A stretch of 64,000 nt of DNA from Kuschelorhynchus macadamiae (GCA_030620095.1 JAUTXW010001311.1:1108501-1172500), one strand, 5' to 3'; counted from the first letter of the stretch, positions 23,606-35,583 are shown. Translations and numbers: made by a program. The notes: generated by a model not told the origin, from the sequence alone.

Positions 23606-25118
23606 TCCCCCTTCCTGTATTGTAGGCAACCTATTTTGACACTGCTTTGACAGACGTAAGTAAAAGTTACTCAACAAGGTATTGGTTGCCCTTAACCACA
23701 GGATGTCAATTTACATCCCTAGGAAAATAATAATCTTAAATTATTTAATTTTTGATTGCATCAACATATTACAAAAATCCGGACAAAAATCCGGTAATAT
23801 TAATTGAAATGAATATTAATGGTTCAATTATTACAATAATTATTTAGATTATTAACAAAATTTGGAAACACGTTTTCTCGTTTCTTCTCGATGTGTGTTA
23901 CATTTTCTGACTCCACAGATCCTTCATTCCTAACCAATGTTTCTGTCACTGTTGAAGCAAGAGACTTCTGGCTGGGCCTTATTGTATAAAATTTTATTCG
24001 CTACTTCCTTTTCATTATTGAGGCTCTCAGCTACGTAACTTTCCGCAATAGTAGAGGATTTCCACCCACCATGTCGCTTGATAGCTAATACATCAACTTT
24101 AGTATTTGCTAATAAAGTTGCCGACGTTCTTTTAAAAGAGTGTCCAGTATACATTTTAAAGTTCTCAAACTTTAGAAATTTCGCAATTTTACTTGGAACT
24201 GACAAAAACGTATTTTTCCCGACAGGCTGGTTTAAGCAATTTCCATTTTGTCCAATCGTCACTTTTTGTCACTATAAATGTATGTGACATTCCATTTTTG
24301 GAGTCAGGAATGGACATAATTATGACTTCTTGACTTAGTTCAACATTGTCCATTTTCATTTGACAGAGTTCATTAGAACGGCACGCTCCAGCACTCCCAT
24401 TACCATTACGACCTTCATCAATAAATATATATCATCGTGCACTTCAAGCATGAACTTATTCACATCTTCCCTGTTAAACACATTCGATTTTTTGGTCTAT
24501 AACCATAATTTTTTCTTTTCAAAAATGCTCGAAGTTTTGAATACTTAGAAATATCTATATTTTCCTCTATAAAAAGTGTGGACTTCAACATCGAATACTC
24601 ACACCATAAGCTTGGTGGGGACTTCAATATAGCACTTTTTTCGTGGAAATACGCCAAAAATAAGGTTTCTGAGACTGCAGTAGCCGTCTTGCTTTGGCAC
24701 CAATTTTTAAAGGATTTATATGCTGCTTCATACCTTTTTTGTGACTTTTTCGGTAGTAGAGATAAACAAGCAATATTCGCTTATTCTTCTATGTCTGAAA
24801 CATCCATTTTGTCCACACAGAATCAAACAATTCGACTTCTTCAAACTTACGTCAATGCTATGAATTGTCAACTTGACGTTGTTGATGAAATAAAAACTGC
24901 TTATGTTGCTCTGGCAACGGATCACGGCTGCCTTCATAATTTAATAAGAATGCTATCGAATGTAATGATAATGAATATCCGAAAATATATCCAGCATTTT
25001 CTTGCAAACATACAATACAGGAAGGGGGAAAAATGTTATATACTATATGGGATGAAAGTACATTAACCAGTCTCGAACTCGTCCTCGGCTGGTAAATGTT
25101 ATTTACATCCCTAGTATA
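23606..25118 (-). mobile_element. Crypton-type tyrosine-recombinase element inserted in the Penelope-like element
   Basis: The Penelope coding sequence stops at ...NTKNII (23605) and resumes with YKISC at about 25119, so everything between is an insertion. It carries a minus-strand tyrosine recombinase. A short ATTAT occurs at both junctions (about 23600 and 25114), as a possible target duplication. Inside, CCCCCTTCCTGTATTGTA at about 23608-23625 is matched by its reverse complement at about 25013-25030, and 'tttacatccctag' occurs as a direct repeat at about 23711 and 25101. Classical Cryptons lack TIRs, so the inverted repeat is notable; which repeat is the true boundary is unresolved. Confidence 0.65.
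23930..24807 (-). pseudogene. Crypton-type tyrosine recombinase, one stop and frameshifts
   Basis: The minus-strand ATG at 24807 starts MDVSDIEE, then a TAA stop, then ANIACLSLLPKKSQKRYEAA and YKSFKNWCQS, an N-terminal SAM-like core-binding domain. LAYFHEKSAILKSPPSLWCE, YSMLKSTLF and ISKYSKLRAFLKRKNYG follow. A degraded catalytic N-part with a GACR-like region is seen only across frame breaks (about 24400). The C-terminal part FKMYTGHSFKRTSATLLANT and IKRHGGWKSSTIAESYV (24150-24020) carries the HxxR (HSFKR) and H/W (HGGW) motifs and a final Tyr (SYV) of tyrosine recombinases. It closely matches the copies at 44222-48220 and 52785-53375. Confidence 0.82.
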
Positions 25119-25345
25119 AATAACTATTATAAAATTTCATGTTAATGCAATACATTTTACATAAGCCTTTAGTCAGAAGAATTAAAGAACACCAAACTTA
25201 CATAAAAAATAAGAAATTTCAAGTTCCAAACGTTTGCCAACACGCACTAGACACCAATCATAAAATGTATCTGATTATTTCTAGTATTTTGGTAAAAGAA
25301 CCATGCCCCAAAAAAACAAAAAATAAAAAATATTATTGTTAAATA
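25119..25345 (+). pseudogene. Penelope-like GIY-YIG C-terminus (right copy)
   Basis: After the Crypton insertion the plus strand gives YKISC, a stop, CNTFYI, then in another frame LVRRIKEHQTYIKNKKFQVP, VCQHALDTNHKM and ILVKEPCPKK before the TAA at about 25340. This is the rest of the GIY-YIG endonuclease domain, including the conserved R of RRIKEH and the QHALDTNHK motif. The left, inverted copy lacks the QHA part. The 3' region then runs to about 25790. Confidence 0.75.
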
Positions 25346-26984
25346 GAGATAATTTTGTAGCACCTTTTTCAGTTAATTGTTATTAAAATTGTGTCTAATT
25401 ATGCTTAATACTGAAGTAAGAAAAGGACATCCCAACATATAGCAAATTAAAATGAACTTACTATAGGTAGTCATATTTTTTTCCACCTTAGTTTATTAAA
25501 ATAACACCTCTACTCTTTGACATTAATTGACATTCTGTCAGAAATTTGCTATTCCGATTAAATTCTGGATATAAAATATAGCTGCTTTTAGAAGACGGGG
25601 ACACACTTTCACCCAAAACGGCTGAAAGAGTAGATATTTTTCATTGTCGTTTCTCAGGTACCTTCACAGTGGACCCAGAGCTAAAGACCGCAGACAAAAA
25701 TTTTAAGGTAATTTAGTATAATTATTTCTTATTTTCGATATACTATAGCGTAAAACCCTATAATAATTTTCTTCTTAAATTGTAGAAATAATTAGTAAAA
25801 TGCTACATTCCGGTCTATGTGAAAAATGCGAAAGAGCCATCTCTACAAAAAGCTTTGTAATTTTTAAAATTCCAAAACATTTTATTTCAAACTAAATGAC
25901 TGACCAGACGTACCATGTTTATATTGTGTTAAATGCCCCAGCGAATACTTCCTTTGAATGATTTTGCCCCTATACGAACCGTTTTCTAACATGAAGCGTA
26001 CAATGTTTCGCAAAGTATAATTTCTCGGACTTGGAATCGTTTTCAGGAAACTGGGGGTACCATTCGGCCATGGTGGAAGTGAAAAACGAGTTACAACTAG
26101 GAGACAGGATCGCTTTCTAGTTATTTCTGCTTAAAGAAATAGTATATTTTTTGCCTCCAGTCTTCGCACACACGGGGATCCATGTAAACGTGTCTACCAT
26201 CAGAAAAAAATCGACGTATATGGGCTAGAACTCAGAAGACGTGCTCGATATTTCCAGTTGAGCAGGGAGCACCATGTTGCCTGTAGAAAAAAGAGAAAGA
26301 GCATCGTAACCGGACTGTTAGCGGATTAGCGTAACTGTTTATTGATGTATCATGGTATGTCTTCTATCACTTAGAAACCCATATTTTGAAATGGCGGAAA
26401 CATGGAGTTGCAACCAACAACATGTGGCTTTGTAACTCTGTAATTGTCTGGGGTGGATTTTTTTGAAGTCGCACGTGGAGCTGCTCATTCCAACCAGAGC
26501 CACTCAGAGGTACCACAGTTTGGTTATTTAACTTATTATAGGTCCATGTACAGAGGGACTTGCTTCTAGTTTTGTTCTTCATTTCACCAGCATTGCCTTC
26601 CTCACCGTGCAGGTCTTATAAATTTAATTTGTGAAGAGCATGGTATTGCTCGTTCGACTGTACCGACTGAATACGTATGAAACCGCCTCGAAACAAAGCT
26701 CCATGGTAGAAATTAGCAGCTGCAAACCTTTGAGGAACTGTCTATTGCACAATAAAAATAACATAATTGATCATTTATTTTGACCATGACAAAATGGGCA
26801 CAGCGGTTCCTAGAGCTAGAAAAATTTTCGCAAAACACTGATTGATAACTTTGTTTTTCTCTTTACCAGTTGTGTTATAGTTTAGGATGTTGTTATAAAT
26901 TTTGTCCTATTGAAGCCTATTGTTTTTTATTGTTTGCATGTGAATATACATTACATATGGGCATTTATTATTGCAATATATTTT

Positions 26985-27440
26985 TCAAAAAATATTTTCA
27001 GTAGTATTTTGGTTTTTAAAACAAGCCAAATATCCACTTCAAAATCCGCGCAGTGTACTTATCCGATTAACTTTAACTTTCGATCAAAATTCAGGTCTTA
27101 TAGACATGAAATGGCATTTTGGTAAAAATCCAATAAGACGGAACAAAATAGCGGCCTTACAAAATGTAAAAAAATCATTAATATGATTCTACTTATCGAA
27201 TGGACTTTAAAATTTTTCACCAAAAACAGGGCTGACATGCGACTTAACTGGAAATTTGTGTGTAAATCCGTTAGTGTGGAAAAATGGCGGCGTAACGAGA
27301 TGTTTAAAAATTTAGTAAGTACTTAAAAGCTACTTATCCAATTGACTTGAAATTTTTTATAAAGATCATGTGTTAAAAATGGTGACCAAATGAAATTTTG
27401 GTAAAATTTAAATTCCTGGAATAAAACCTTTTTTTATGAA
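26985..27440 (+). repeat. SPR dispersed repeat, copy B
   Basis: SPR phrases in order: 'tcttatagacatgaaatggcattttggtaaaaatccaataag' (in two stretches), 'aacaaaatagcggcctta', 'tggaaatttgtgtgtaaatcc', and 'aaaatggcggcgtaa'. The terminal hairpin and GTCTGTC-rich part are missing. It separates the two inverted arms of the LINE structure and is presumably a later insertion. Confidence 0.6.
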
Positions 27441-27479
27441 GGAAAGTAATAAAGGACATTACTTATTCTTATAGACTAT

Positions 27480-28925
27480 ATAAATAATGATATGAAAAGT
27501 AAATAAAGGTACAGCCAAAGGAACTCCTTAAAATCACAGAACGTTTACCCTGGATATCAACATGGAATTTGGTATAAGTAAATGCAAGCTACTTCATATC
27601 AACAAGGGTCAGTGGAAAGACCACCCTACTGGGGAAATAATCAACAATGAAACCATAGATAACATGCTCAAAGAAGAAACGTACAGATACCTAGGCTTCC
27701 ATCAAAGCACCAAAATTAACCACACTCATATCAAATCAGAGCTCAAGACGGAATTTAAAACCAGACTCACAAAGCTACTAAAAACAAAACTGAATTCCAG
27801 AAATCTAACGAAAGCTATTAACACCTTCGCCATACCTATTCTTACGTATTCGTTTGATATCATTAAATGGTCACACACAGTCATAGAAAACATTCACATT
27901 ATCATACGCTCTGAATTCATATATAATATAGCAGGAATATAACAGGAAGTTATATCCCAACGCATGCAAGGAAAGATTCGCCATCGAGAGAAAAGAAGGA
28001 GGGAGGGGAATTATAGATATACAATCGCTAAATAAAAATCAAATTTACGAACTCAGAAAATTCTTCCACAACAAACAAACAAACTAACCTCCACAAGGCA
28101 ATAGTAAAGGCAGACAAGAATTATACACCTGTCTCAAACGAGCCACGCAGCAGATGCACACAGTCACATCCAATAACGACTAGAAAAGATGAACACCGGG
28201 TCTGAAAAAACACTTCACAGAAGACACTGATACCACATAAAGCGACACCATATACATAAAAAGCTTTCATATACGTGGTTACAAGAAGGGCAGCTGTTCC
28301 CTGAAACAGAAGGCTTCCTGCTTGCCATTCAGGACAAAGTCATAGCAACCAGAAACTACCGAAAGCACATCATCAAGAACACAACCTTGAAGACGAGAGG
28401 TGTAGGAGATGTCACCAGGAGAGAGAAACGATCGATCACATAACGAGTGGATGTAGACTAATAATAACAACTGAATACACCGCGAGACACAACTCAGCAG
28501 CGAAGGTCATTCATCAAGCATTAGCCACAACATATAAACTAACGGAGAACACAGACCCTTACTGCCATGATACACCAACATCTATATTTGAAAACGAAGA
28601 CTACAAGCTCTACTGGGACACTGACATCCACACAGATAAAAAAATCCCCGCAAATAGACCCGATATCACCTTTCAATCCAAAAAAAGAGAAAAATAGGTT
28701 AATTGACATGGCTGGCACCGACTTGGCAATGGAAGTAAAAAGGCTGTGGAAACAGGAAAGAGTCATCATTGTTACTCTCGTCATATCAGTAACAGGTCTC
28801 ACCCCAACAACATTTACACCGTATTTGGCTCAATTAGGACTTAATACAGACATTCACAGGAACATCCAGAAATCGGTCATTTTGAAAACATGTAGCATAG
28901 TTAGATCATTTCTTAATACACAATA
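27480..28925 (+). pseudogene. LINE ORF with CCHC finger and restriction-like endonuclease (R2/R4/Dong group)
   Basis: The remaining part starts within the RT (MEFGISKCKLLHINKGQW, YRYLGFHQSTKINHTHIKSE, FKTRLTKLLKTKLNSRNLTK, AINTFAIPILTYSFDIIKWS; 27562-27880). The CCHC-type finger CRRCHQERETIDHITSGC lies at about 28399-28452. The region after it, YKLYWDTDIHTDKKIPANRP and DITF (about 28590-28670), gives the PD of a PD-(D/E)xK endonuclease, followed by a KNRLIDMA acidic site (about 28690-28720). It ends GLNTDIHRNI...RSFLNTQ at 28925. This architecture is that of RLE-encoding LINEs, which lack an apurinic-type endonuclease. Several frameshifts and stops (for example near 27940 and 28090) inactivate it, and the 5' half is missing. 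Confidence 0.8.
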
Positions 28926-29297
28926 AAATTACAGTTTATGTATATTGTGACCTACAAAAACAAAATCAGAAGCAAATTCCTCTGCTCATAGACCGATAAT
29001 AAGTTACATAACCAACTAGTGATACATTTAAGTGTTGCGGGTAACATAGAGCTTCCTGTTCAACTGGAAATATCGAAAACGTCTTCTGGCTTTAAGCTCA
29101 TATGAATCAGAAGCCAATTCGACCCCTAGATTTCTATGGGGCATTCTATAATACTACAACACTACACAATATGAACATGGTACGTCTGATCACTCATTTG
29201 TTCGAAATAAAATGCTTTGGAATTATAAAAAACAAGTCTTTTTGTGAAGATGGCATTTTTGATATTTTTTAGATACATCGGAATGTAGCATTTTATA

Positions 29298-31379
29298 TAT
29301 ATAAACAGTGTATTGTATTATAAGAAATAGTGGAATTATGTACGAGGAGGGAAGTTGTGAGTAAAGGTGAATTTACTGATCTTTTTGCTTCCCTCGTAAA
29401 GGAGAGAGATTTTTTAAACTAAGGTGTGAGTCTGTGTTAAACATTACATAATTTCAAACCAGTATATTTTTATGGCGGTACTACGTAAGGGAAATATACT
29501 TAAATACACCGATGAAGAATTTAAAATCGTTGTTTCAACATTTTTCCGATACTTCCTTTGCGGTGAAGCGAAAATTCCAATTTGGGAAAATTCAAATATC
29601 ACATACGGAAAATTTTACTTTACTATTTACCGAATGAATTTAATATTTATATTTTTCTGAAAATCCTTATAAGGCGCTCCGATGGACCTAAAATAATTTT
29701 GTAAAATACTTTGTTTCTAATTTCTTTTGACAATTATTAGAATCCCGCAAAATTTGCGTTTCGTGGGATCATGAATTTAACTGGCACATTTTAGTTTATT
29801 TCCCCGGCCATTCGTTGTCGTAACCAATAGCAAAAGTAAAATTGTAGTCTTTCTATAAATTATTCTCGTGTACATAAGCACATGAACTTACAAAATTTAA
29901 CATACAAAAAAGGCTATGTCTATAAATGGGTCCAATTTTCGTTTTCTTCTTTCTATATTTTCCCACTAAAGTGCAAGGAGATATCAAAAGAAAAAGATCT
30001 TATCAGTATTATTTTGTTTTGTTATTATTCTGATAAAATCATTACTATTAATAATAATTAATGAAACATTTTAAATTCATTTCATTGCATTATAACCTTT
30101 AATTTTTATCCACAACAAATAAAACGATTACTGCCACTAACGAAAACTTTCCAAACATAATGTGAACCATACCACTAATTTCAGTCTTACTATAAAAAGT
30201 AAACATTATTTAACTGCTTAAAAGTACATTTTTAGTTATTAGCGCAGCAACTTTAGAAAAATATTGTTATTTAAAAAAATGCTTTTAGTTAAAAAAAATA
30301 TGTTACTTTTTTTAATACGCTTTTAACATAAATTAAAAAACTAATTTTTATCAAATTATTATATTTATTTATTTGGTAATGTTGGCAAAAAAAATCTCGA
30401 ACAGCTCTAAAGCTTGAGGAACTCTGTCGATCGTTAAGAAGATAAATGACCGTCATTACGGCATTATGCAAACTAATATCTCATAAAAGATTAATTTTAT
30501 GATACATTAGAGAGATTAAAAGAGTGCTAACTTTATTTTAATGGAAAAACTGGTTGCTTGAGATTCTAATTATTATATTCCCTATTAACATGTCTATTGA
30601 AAGTCAATAGAGTGTTCATATGGATGATTTATAGCGAATAGAACATGGCTATATTAAGAGAAAACCTTCAGTTTCTTTTCGCATAAATAACATAAATAAA
30701 TATAAAAAGAATTTTATACTACGATCTATTCTAGACATTATTTCATATTAACCTTAACATCTGTGAACGATTGAAATTTTCTTATATTAATTTTTTCAAA
30801 AAAATATTCTTCCATGGAAAATTGATTAAAAAATAATTTTAAGAATGCAAAGTTTTTCGAAAACAAACATTTTCGAATGTCTTATTTTCGATAGTTTTAT
30901 ATATTTACTCAAGTGTTAGATGCAGCCTATTTTTTTAAATTACCCTATATCAAAATATCAAAATGATCAGGTATAGATTTTTTTGATTTGGTAGATATCG
31001 CCATAATCTCAAATTTACTTTGAAATTTATCTACGTTTTTTTGTACATTAAATGTCAAACTCAAAATATGTTTTAATGTTACAATGCATTGTAAGCAATG
31101 CACTTAAGTATATAAAACAATACAGAAATAATTAGACTACAAGTTAATAGTATTAAACAATAGGAATTAAAGAAATTTACATTTTAGATTAAGTTATATT
31201 AACGAGAATGGAAATGTAACGTATCTAAGTTGTTAAAATTGATATAAAAAACATAATACTTAACATTTGAAACATGCTGTCAAAGCGTTTATTAAAAAAA
31301 TTAAATAAAAAAATTCTTCTACAATATAAAAGCTATGAACAAAGAAAAGTTTTTATATTGTACGTCTTAACTTTTTATA
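29298..31379. other. No recognised gene; isolated SPR-like terminal hairpin
   Basis: AT-rich DNA without a supported gene. At 29349-29400 the phrases 'gaggagggaagttg' and 'gcttccctcgtaaagg' resemble the SPR terminal hairpin but in a looser arrangement. The open frames at 29472-29660 and 30289-30471 have low complexity. Confidence 0.45.
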
Positions 31380-32090
31380 AACTTGTACTCCTAAGAGGAA
31401 AGTGTTTTAATCGTAAAGAATCACTTTCTCAGATGTTTGCCGTTTAGGGTCCCTAGAACCAGAAAAAATATGTTATCCTATTTCCGTCGGTCTGAATATG
31501 CACCGCATAACTCAAGTACTACTTATATGATTGACTTGAAATTTGGCACAAAAATCAACTGAAGAAGCTCCCGGTTATATCAGAGGGTAAACTCCTAGGA
31601 TTTCTACTGTTATATATCGACCTATAACCCTTTCTTTCAAAGCGCACTCCCGCGAAGCTTTTTAAGCGCCCCACGACCTTTGGACTTATTAGATAAACCT
31701 GTCCAGAGCAAATATTAATGTTTCTTATGTCTCCTAGGAATCTCCGTCTCACATATAGTCCATTATGTAGGACGTTTCCCCAATGGTCATTGGACTGCCT
31801 CTCTAAACATTGCGTAAAAATATATTTATTTGCTGCCTTCAGGAAACTTTATCTGGCATAGCTCCACAATCAGAGCGGAAGAGTAAACTGGTAAATTTTC
31901 AGTCTAAAGCCATTATGGCGGAATAAGCTAGTCCCCTAATGTTATGTTTGAAAATTGAGTACCAAAAAAACTTTTCCAATTAACTTTGCACTTTGCAATA
32001 ATTTTGCACAAAAATCATGTGCGAAACAAGAATAAACTGACAAAATTTTAGTATGAATAATATATATTAGAACAAAATGTGGGGCTAATA
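31380..32090 (+). repeat. SPR dispersed repeat, copy C
   Basis: The copy starts with a degraded terminal hairpin (gtactcctaagaggaaagtg, 31385-31404) and 'aatcgtaaagaatcac'. It continues with 'agggtccctagaacc', 'cctatttccgtcggtctga', 'gcaccgcataactc' and later 'gcggaataagctag'. About 31555-31870 does not match the other copies and may be an insertion or a diverged stretch. Confidence 0.65.
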
Positions 32091-32419
32091 AAATGTGTTA
32101 TAAATAAAACCTTAGTTTTAAGGAGAAACATAATAACTGATATAATTTTTATTTTAATAGGCTATTTAGGAAGAGTTATATATATTATACGTCAGCGCGA
32201 TTGTTATAGGGGTGTTTTCGTCGAGACTAATACAAGTTCTGGACCTGTGAAAGATTGTGTCTTTGTACACAGTTCTTGTTCTTGGTAACGGTTGAAATGT
32301 GATATCTAATCATAACACCAATTTAACAGGACTCGGAAAAATTTTGGTGACTGCGAACGAAAATGCGGAAAAAATGCAGGATGCGCTCGAATGGAATACT
32401 CTCTATTGGGCGAGTGTTG

Positions 32420-33560
32420 CCATCAATTAATCAATCAATTAATACTTGATTCATGTTAATTCAAAAACAATTTACACGTTAAATAGATAAAAATATAATA
32501 ATTAAAATACATTTAACTAGGATAGTTAAAGCACATTCCACAAGCTAGGTTAGATACACTTATTAAAATTAAAAACTACAAATATTATAAAATACTAGTT
32601 AAAAGATTACCAAAAAATGTAAATATTATCCATCACAGCACTAAGAATTAAATAATTAAAATACATTCATTAAAAAATTTAAATAGTACAATTATTAAAA
32701 CACTCGTCAAAAGTATAGAATGCCTCAGTTGAAAATTTCTAATTTTTTTAATGCCAATAAAGGCAAAGCTCTAACATGGCTTGGCAGAGCATTATAAAAT
32801 TTAACTGCCCAAAACCCACGGCCATCCTGGCACCTGTTTAGACGCCAAGTATCATAATCATGTTTATCCTCGTGAGTCCTGAAGAGTTCCGCATTCTGCT
32901 TGATATAGAGCAAACAGATATACACATATAAATATGGCACAGTCATCACTCGTAAACGTACATATGCATGTCTGCAGTCATCCCTATAATTCAAGCCAGT
33001 CATCACCCTCATAGCAAACCAAATACTCTGTGAGTCTCAGTTGAATGACCCCATGCAAAAATTGATTATGAAAGATGGCAAAATATGATGTTCGCAGTAC
33101 ATCAGCCGAGACACACTGAGCAAGAAAACACAGAGCCCTTTGTTTAATTTCTTGGCCGTTTAATCTCTGTAACTACTCCACTGAAGCTTTGGGTCCACTA
33201 CAACCCCCAGGAAGAGTACCTCTGGAGTATTGGGCGCCTCGACCAAGTTCCTAAGAGAAAAGACAACCCTGTTTACCCTATCGGCATTTAACAATGCACT
33301 ATCTAAGATGTCTGCCGCAAAGGACACTGTTGTGTCATTGGCAAAAGTGTATATAATTCTCTCACTGGGCGATTAGGAAGGTTATTGATGTAGATTAAGA
33401 ATAGGATTGGGCCCAGAACTGATGCTTGTGGGACTCCAATTTTTCTTTTACTTTTTGCCGAAGACACCCCAGCGACCCTTACAATCTGACACCTGTCCTT
33501 CAAGTGTGATTTTATCATGTTTAAACGATTTATAGACACATTGTAGCGTTTTAGTTTACA
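32420..33560 (-). pseudogene. Jockey/CR1-like LINE, RT palm to C-terminus
   Basis: Leftward on the minus strand: SCKLKRYNVSINRLNMIKSH (about 33560-33500), then SSAKSKRKIGVPQASVLGPI and LFLIYINNLPN (about 33450-33380), where GVPQGS has become GVPQAS. YTFANDTT stands for YTFADDTT in another frame (about 33345). The remaining pieces are VVDPKLQWSS (about 33210), the C-terminal MRVMTGLNYRDDCRHAYVRL (33012-32953), and HDYDTWRLNRCQDGRGFWAV, KFYNALPSHVR (to about 32770). The 3' end has an ATTAATTGATT-like tail near 32428-32445. Loss of the Gly and of one catalytic Asp, plus frame breaks, make it inactive. It is 5'-truncated. Confidence 0.8.
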
Positions 33561-33574
33561 ACTGATGCTACATC

Positions 33575-33795
33575 GGTTTTGGCGATGCGTCATCCCCATC
33601 ATTCGGAAGTGGGAGTGGTGTAAACCGCGAAGGTATGTAAAACCAGAGAAGGTAATTATTTCAGTATACAAAAATTTTTATTTGGCTGCCATGTTGTTCC
33701 GCCATCTTGAATTAATACCACAGTTTTACTATTTCATCTCTATACTACAATTAGTTATGGCACACAATTTAAAATCAGATCATTAAGTTGATCAT
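33575..33795 (-). repeat. SPR dispersed repeat, copy E (fragment)
   Basis: Minus-orientation SPR text: 'gccatgttgttccgccatcttgaatt', 'accacagttttactat', 'ctctatactacaattagtta', 'acacaatttaaaatcag'. These match the corresponding stretches of copies G and J. It is wedged between two LINE fragments of opposite orientation. Confidence 0.62.
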
Positions 33796-33800
33796 TTGAT

Positions 33801-35582
33801 ATGAACATTTTAGCTGTTGACGACGGTTTTTCTTATGATTTGGAGTATTTTGACTTCGCTAAAGAAAATTATATTGATTTTTGTTGTTACCTTGCAGGAA
33901 TAGATTGGAATAAAATATTTAGGTCAAATAACGTAAACCATGTATTGCAAGACTTTTATAGTATTATTTGGACTATATTTGATATATTTATGAACAAAAA
34001 AAGATCAAAACCAGCAGTTTTTTGCAGGTGGTATTCAGAGGATTTAAAAAGTTTCATTTTTAAAAAGAAGATTGCTCATAAAAAATATAAAATTAGTAAT
34101 TCTATTAATGATTATAATATGTTTTCAACACTTAGAAATCAGTGTAGGATTCTTAGTAATAATTGCTATTCAAATTATATAAATCAGGTGGAGAATTCTA
34201 TCAACAATGACAGTAATTCGTTTTGAAAATATGTCAATGAAAAAAATAAAAAATTTGACTTACCTAAGTGCATGACATACAATAATAAAACATTTTGCTT
34301 ATTTCTTTTCATCGGTATATGCAACTACCCAGTGTCCTCAGAACGAATTGCTTAATAATTCAGACCAAACTGTAGATTTAGGTTCCTGTGTGTCTGATGT
34401 GTTTACGTCTATTGAAAGCCTTAGTGATCGTCTGTCTGAGGGACCCGATGATGTATCTACTGTCTTTTGAAAAATTGCAAATATGTGTTATCTCTTATTT
34501 TATGTAAAATATTTTGCATGTCATTGTCTCATGGGGTTTTTCCACATAGGTGGGAAAGCCTCTTTTGTCTTTCCTATTTTTAAGAGTGGAAATAAATCGT
34601 TTATTGAAAACTATAGTGGTATTAGCAAAATTTCACTAATAGCTAAAGTACTTGAAATAATCCTAACGTCTAAAATAACACCACTTATTGAGAATATAAG
34701 AACCTCAAAACAGCATGGTTTTGTGCATGGCCGATCCACAACAAGAAATCTATTAATATATGAGGATTTTCTGAAGAATGCAAGAGAGGAGAAATGTCAG
34801 GTAGACGCCATACACATGGATATCTCCAAGGCATTTGACAGAGCTAATCACGAAATACTTATAAAAAACTAAATCAAATTGGTATTTTCGGTCACCTTTT
34901 AGAAAGGTTTAAGGATTATTTAACAGGATGAAAACAAATAGTAAGGTTACAAAATCATTTCTCTAAAGACTTTTGGCTCACATCGGGAGTTCCTCAGGGG
35001 ACACACTTGGCGCATTTGTTGTTTAATGTCTACGTTAATGACTTAAGTAGTTATGTTCATAATTGTAATATACTTTTATTTGCTGATGACTTTAAAATGT
35101 TTAAAAAATTAAATTGTGTGGACGATAATCGTTTAATTCAAGAGGATATCGACCATTTGTCACATTGGTGTATTTTAAATGACTTGTCTGTAAATACTAA
35201 TAAATGTAAAATAATGCAATTCAGCCGAATCAAAACAACTGTGTCTTTCGACTATAAGATAATTGATATTATTTTAGAGAAGGTAGCTGTAATTAAAGAC
35301 TTAGGGGTATATTTTGATAAGGAAGTAACTTTTAATTATCATATAAAATATATTGTTAATAAGGCAATGAAGGCCCTTGGTTTTATTCGCCGTACATTGT
35401 TTGATTTTAGTAACATTAATTGTTTCAAAGTATTGTATTGTGCCTATGTTAGATCAATTATCGAATATGCTTGTCCTGTGCGGTCACCATATTACAGAAC
35501 TTATGTGGAACAATTGGAAAGGGTACAACGGAAATTCTTAAGATTAATAGGTTTTACAATGAACTTAATAGCAGAGGACATT
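33801..35582 (+). pseudogene. LINE A ORF2, left part (split by LINE B)
   Basis: The plus strand reads an N-terminal-to-RT linker (WYSEDLKSFIFKKKIAHKKY, NQCRILSNNCYSNYINQVEN; 34030-34220), RT fingers (FVFPIFKSGNKSFIENYSGI, LIAKVLEIILTSKITPLIE; 34560-34700), QHGFVHGRSTTRNLLIYEDF, DAIHMDISKAFDRANHEILI (about 34800-34870), GVPQGTHLAHLLFNVYVNDL (34990-35045), and LLFADDFKMFK (about 35070-35105), where the catalytic FADD box is intact. Then come DLGVYFDKEVTFNYHI and CAYVRSIIEYACPV, ending in ERVQRKFLRLIGF (35560). Frame breaks near 34230, 34470 and 34870 disable it. The missing C-terminus lies at 38855-39230, beyond LINE B. Confidence 0.85.
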
Positions 35583-35583
35583 T

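Larger units (their letters stand above)
22125..25790. mobile_element. Penelope-like element: inverted, outward-facing pair with shared 3' regions
   Basis: The outer 400 bp or so on the left (22125-22545) is matched as reverse complement on the right (25345-25790). Shared text includes 'aaataagaaataatt', 'ttaccttaaaattt', 'gggtccactgtgaaggt', 'gcaaatttctgacagaatg' and 'attaactga...atgctaca'. Just inside each arm lies a GIY-YIG-type C-terminus, minus strand on the left and plus strand on the right, so the arms are the 3' regions of two element copies facing outward. The break between copies is near 22745. Penelope-like elements are known to form partial tandem or inverted copies. A Crypton is inserted in the right copy. 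Confidence 0.75.
25798..29297. mobile_element. RLE-type LINE bracketed by inverted copies of its 3' region
   Basis: The left arm (25798 to about 26635) and the reverse complement of the right arm (29297 to about 28938) share long phrases: 'aaatgctacattccg', 'aaaattccaaa(a/g)cattttattt', 'cagacgtaccatgtt', 'atatttccagttga', and 'ttataacttattat...agaagcaa' with modest divergence. The left arm also carries insertions absent from the right one. The right arm is simply the 3' untranslated region of the plus-strand LINE (coding 27480-28925). The left arm is thus the 3' region of a second, inverted copy. An SPR fragment (26985-27440) lies between. The structure begins 8 bp after the Penelope pair ends. 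Confidence 0.7.

Noticed and set aside
24578..25066. Plus-strand 162-codon open frame
   Set aside because: The minus strand here encodes the Crypton N-terminus (MDVSDIEE, KRYEAAYKSFKNW); the long plus frame shows no family motif and overlaps it.
28539..28802. Minus-strand open frame over the RLE-type LINE
   Set aside because: The plus strand holds the recognisable CCHC and PD motifs; the minus frame is its shadow.
29340..29400. A full SPR copy starting at the ACTTCCC hairpin-like phrases
   Set aside because: Neither the GTCTGTC-rich part nor the 'ggcggcctaata' modules follow on either side.
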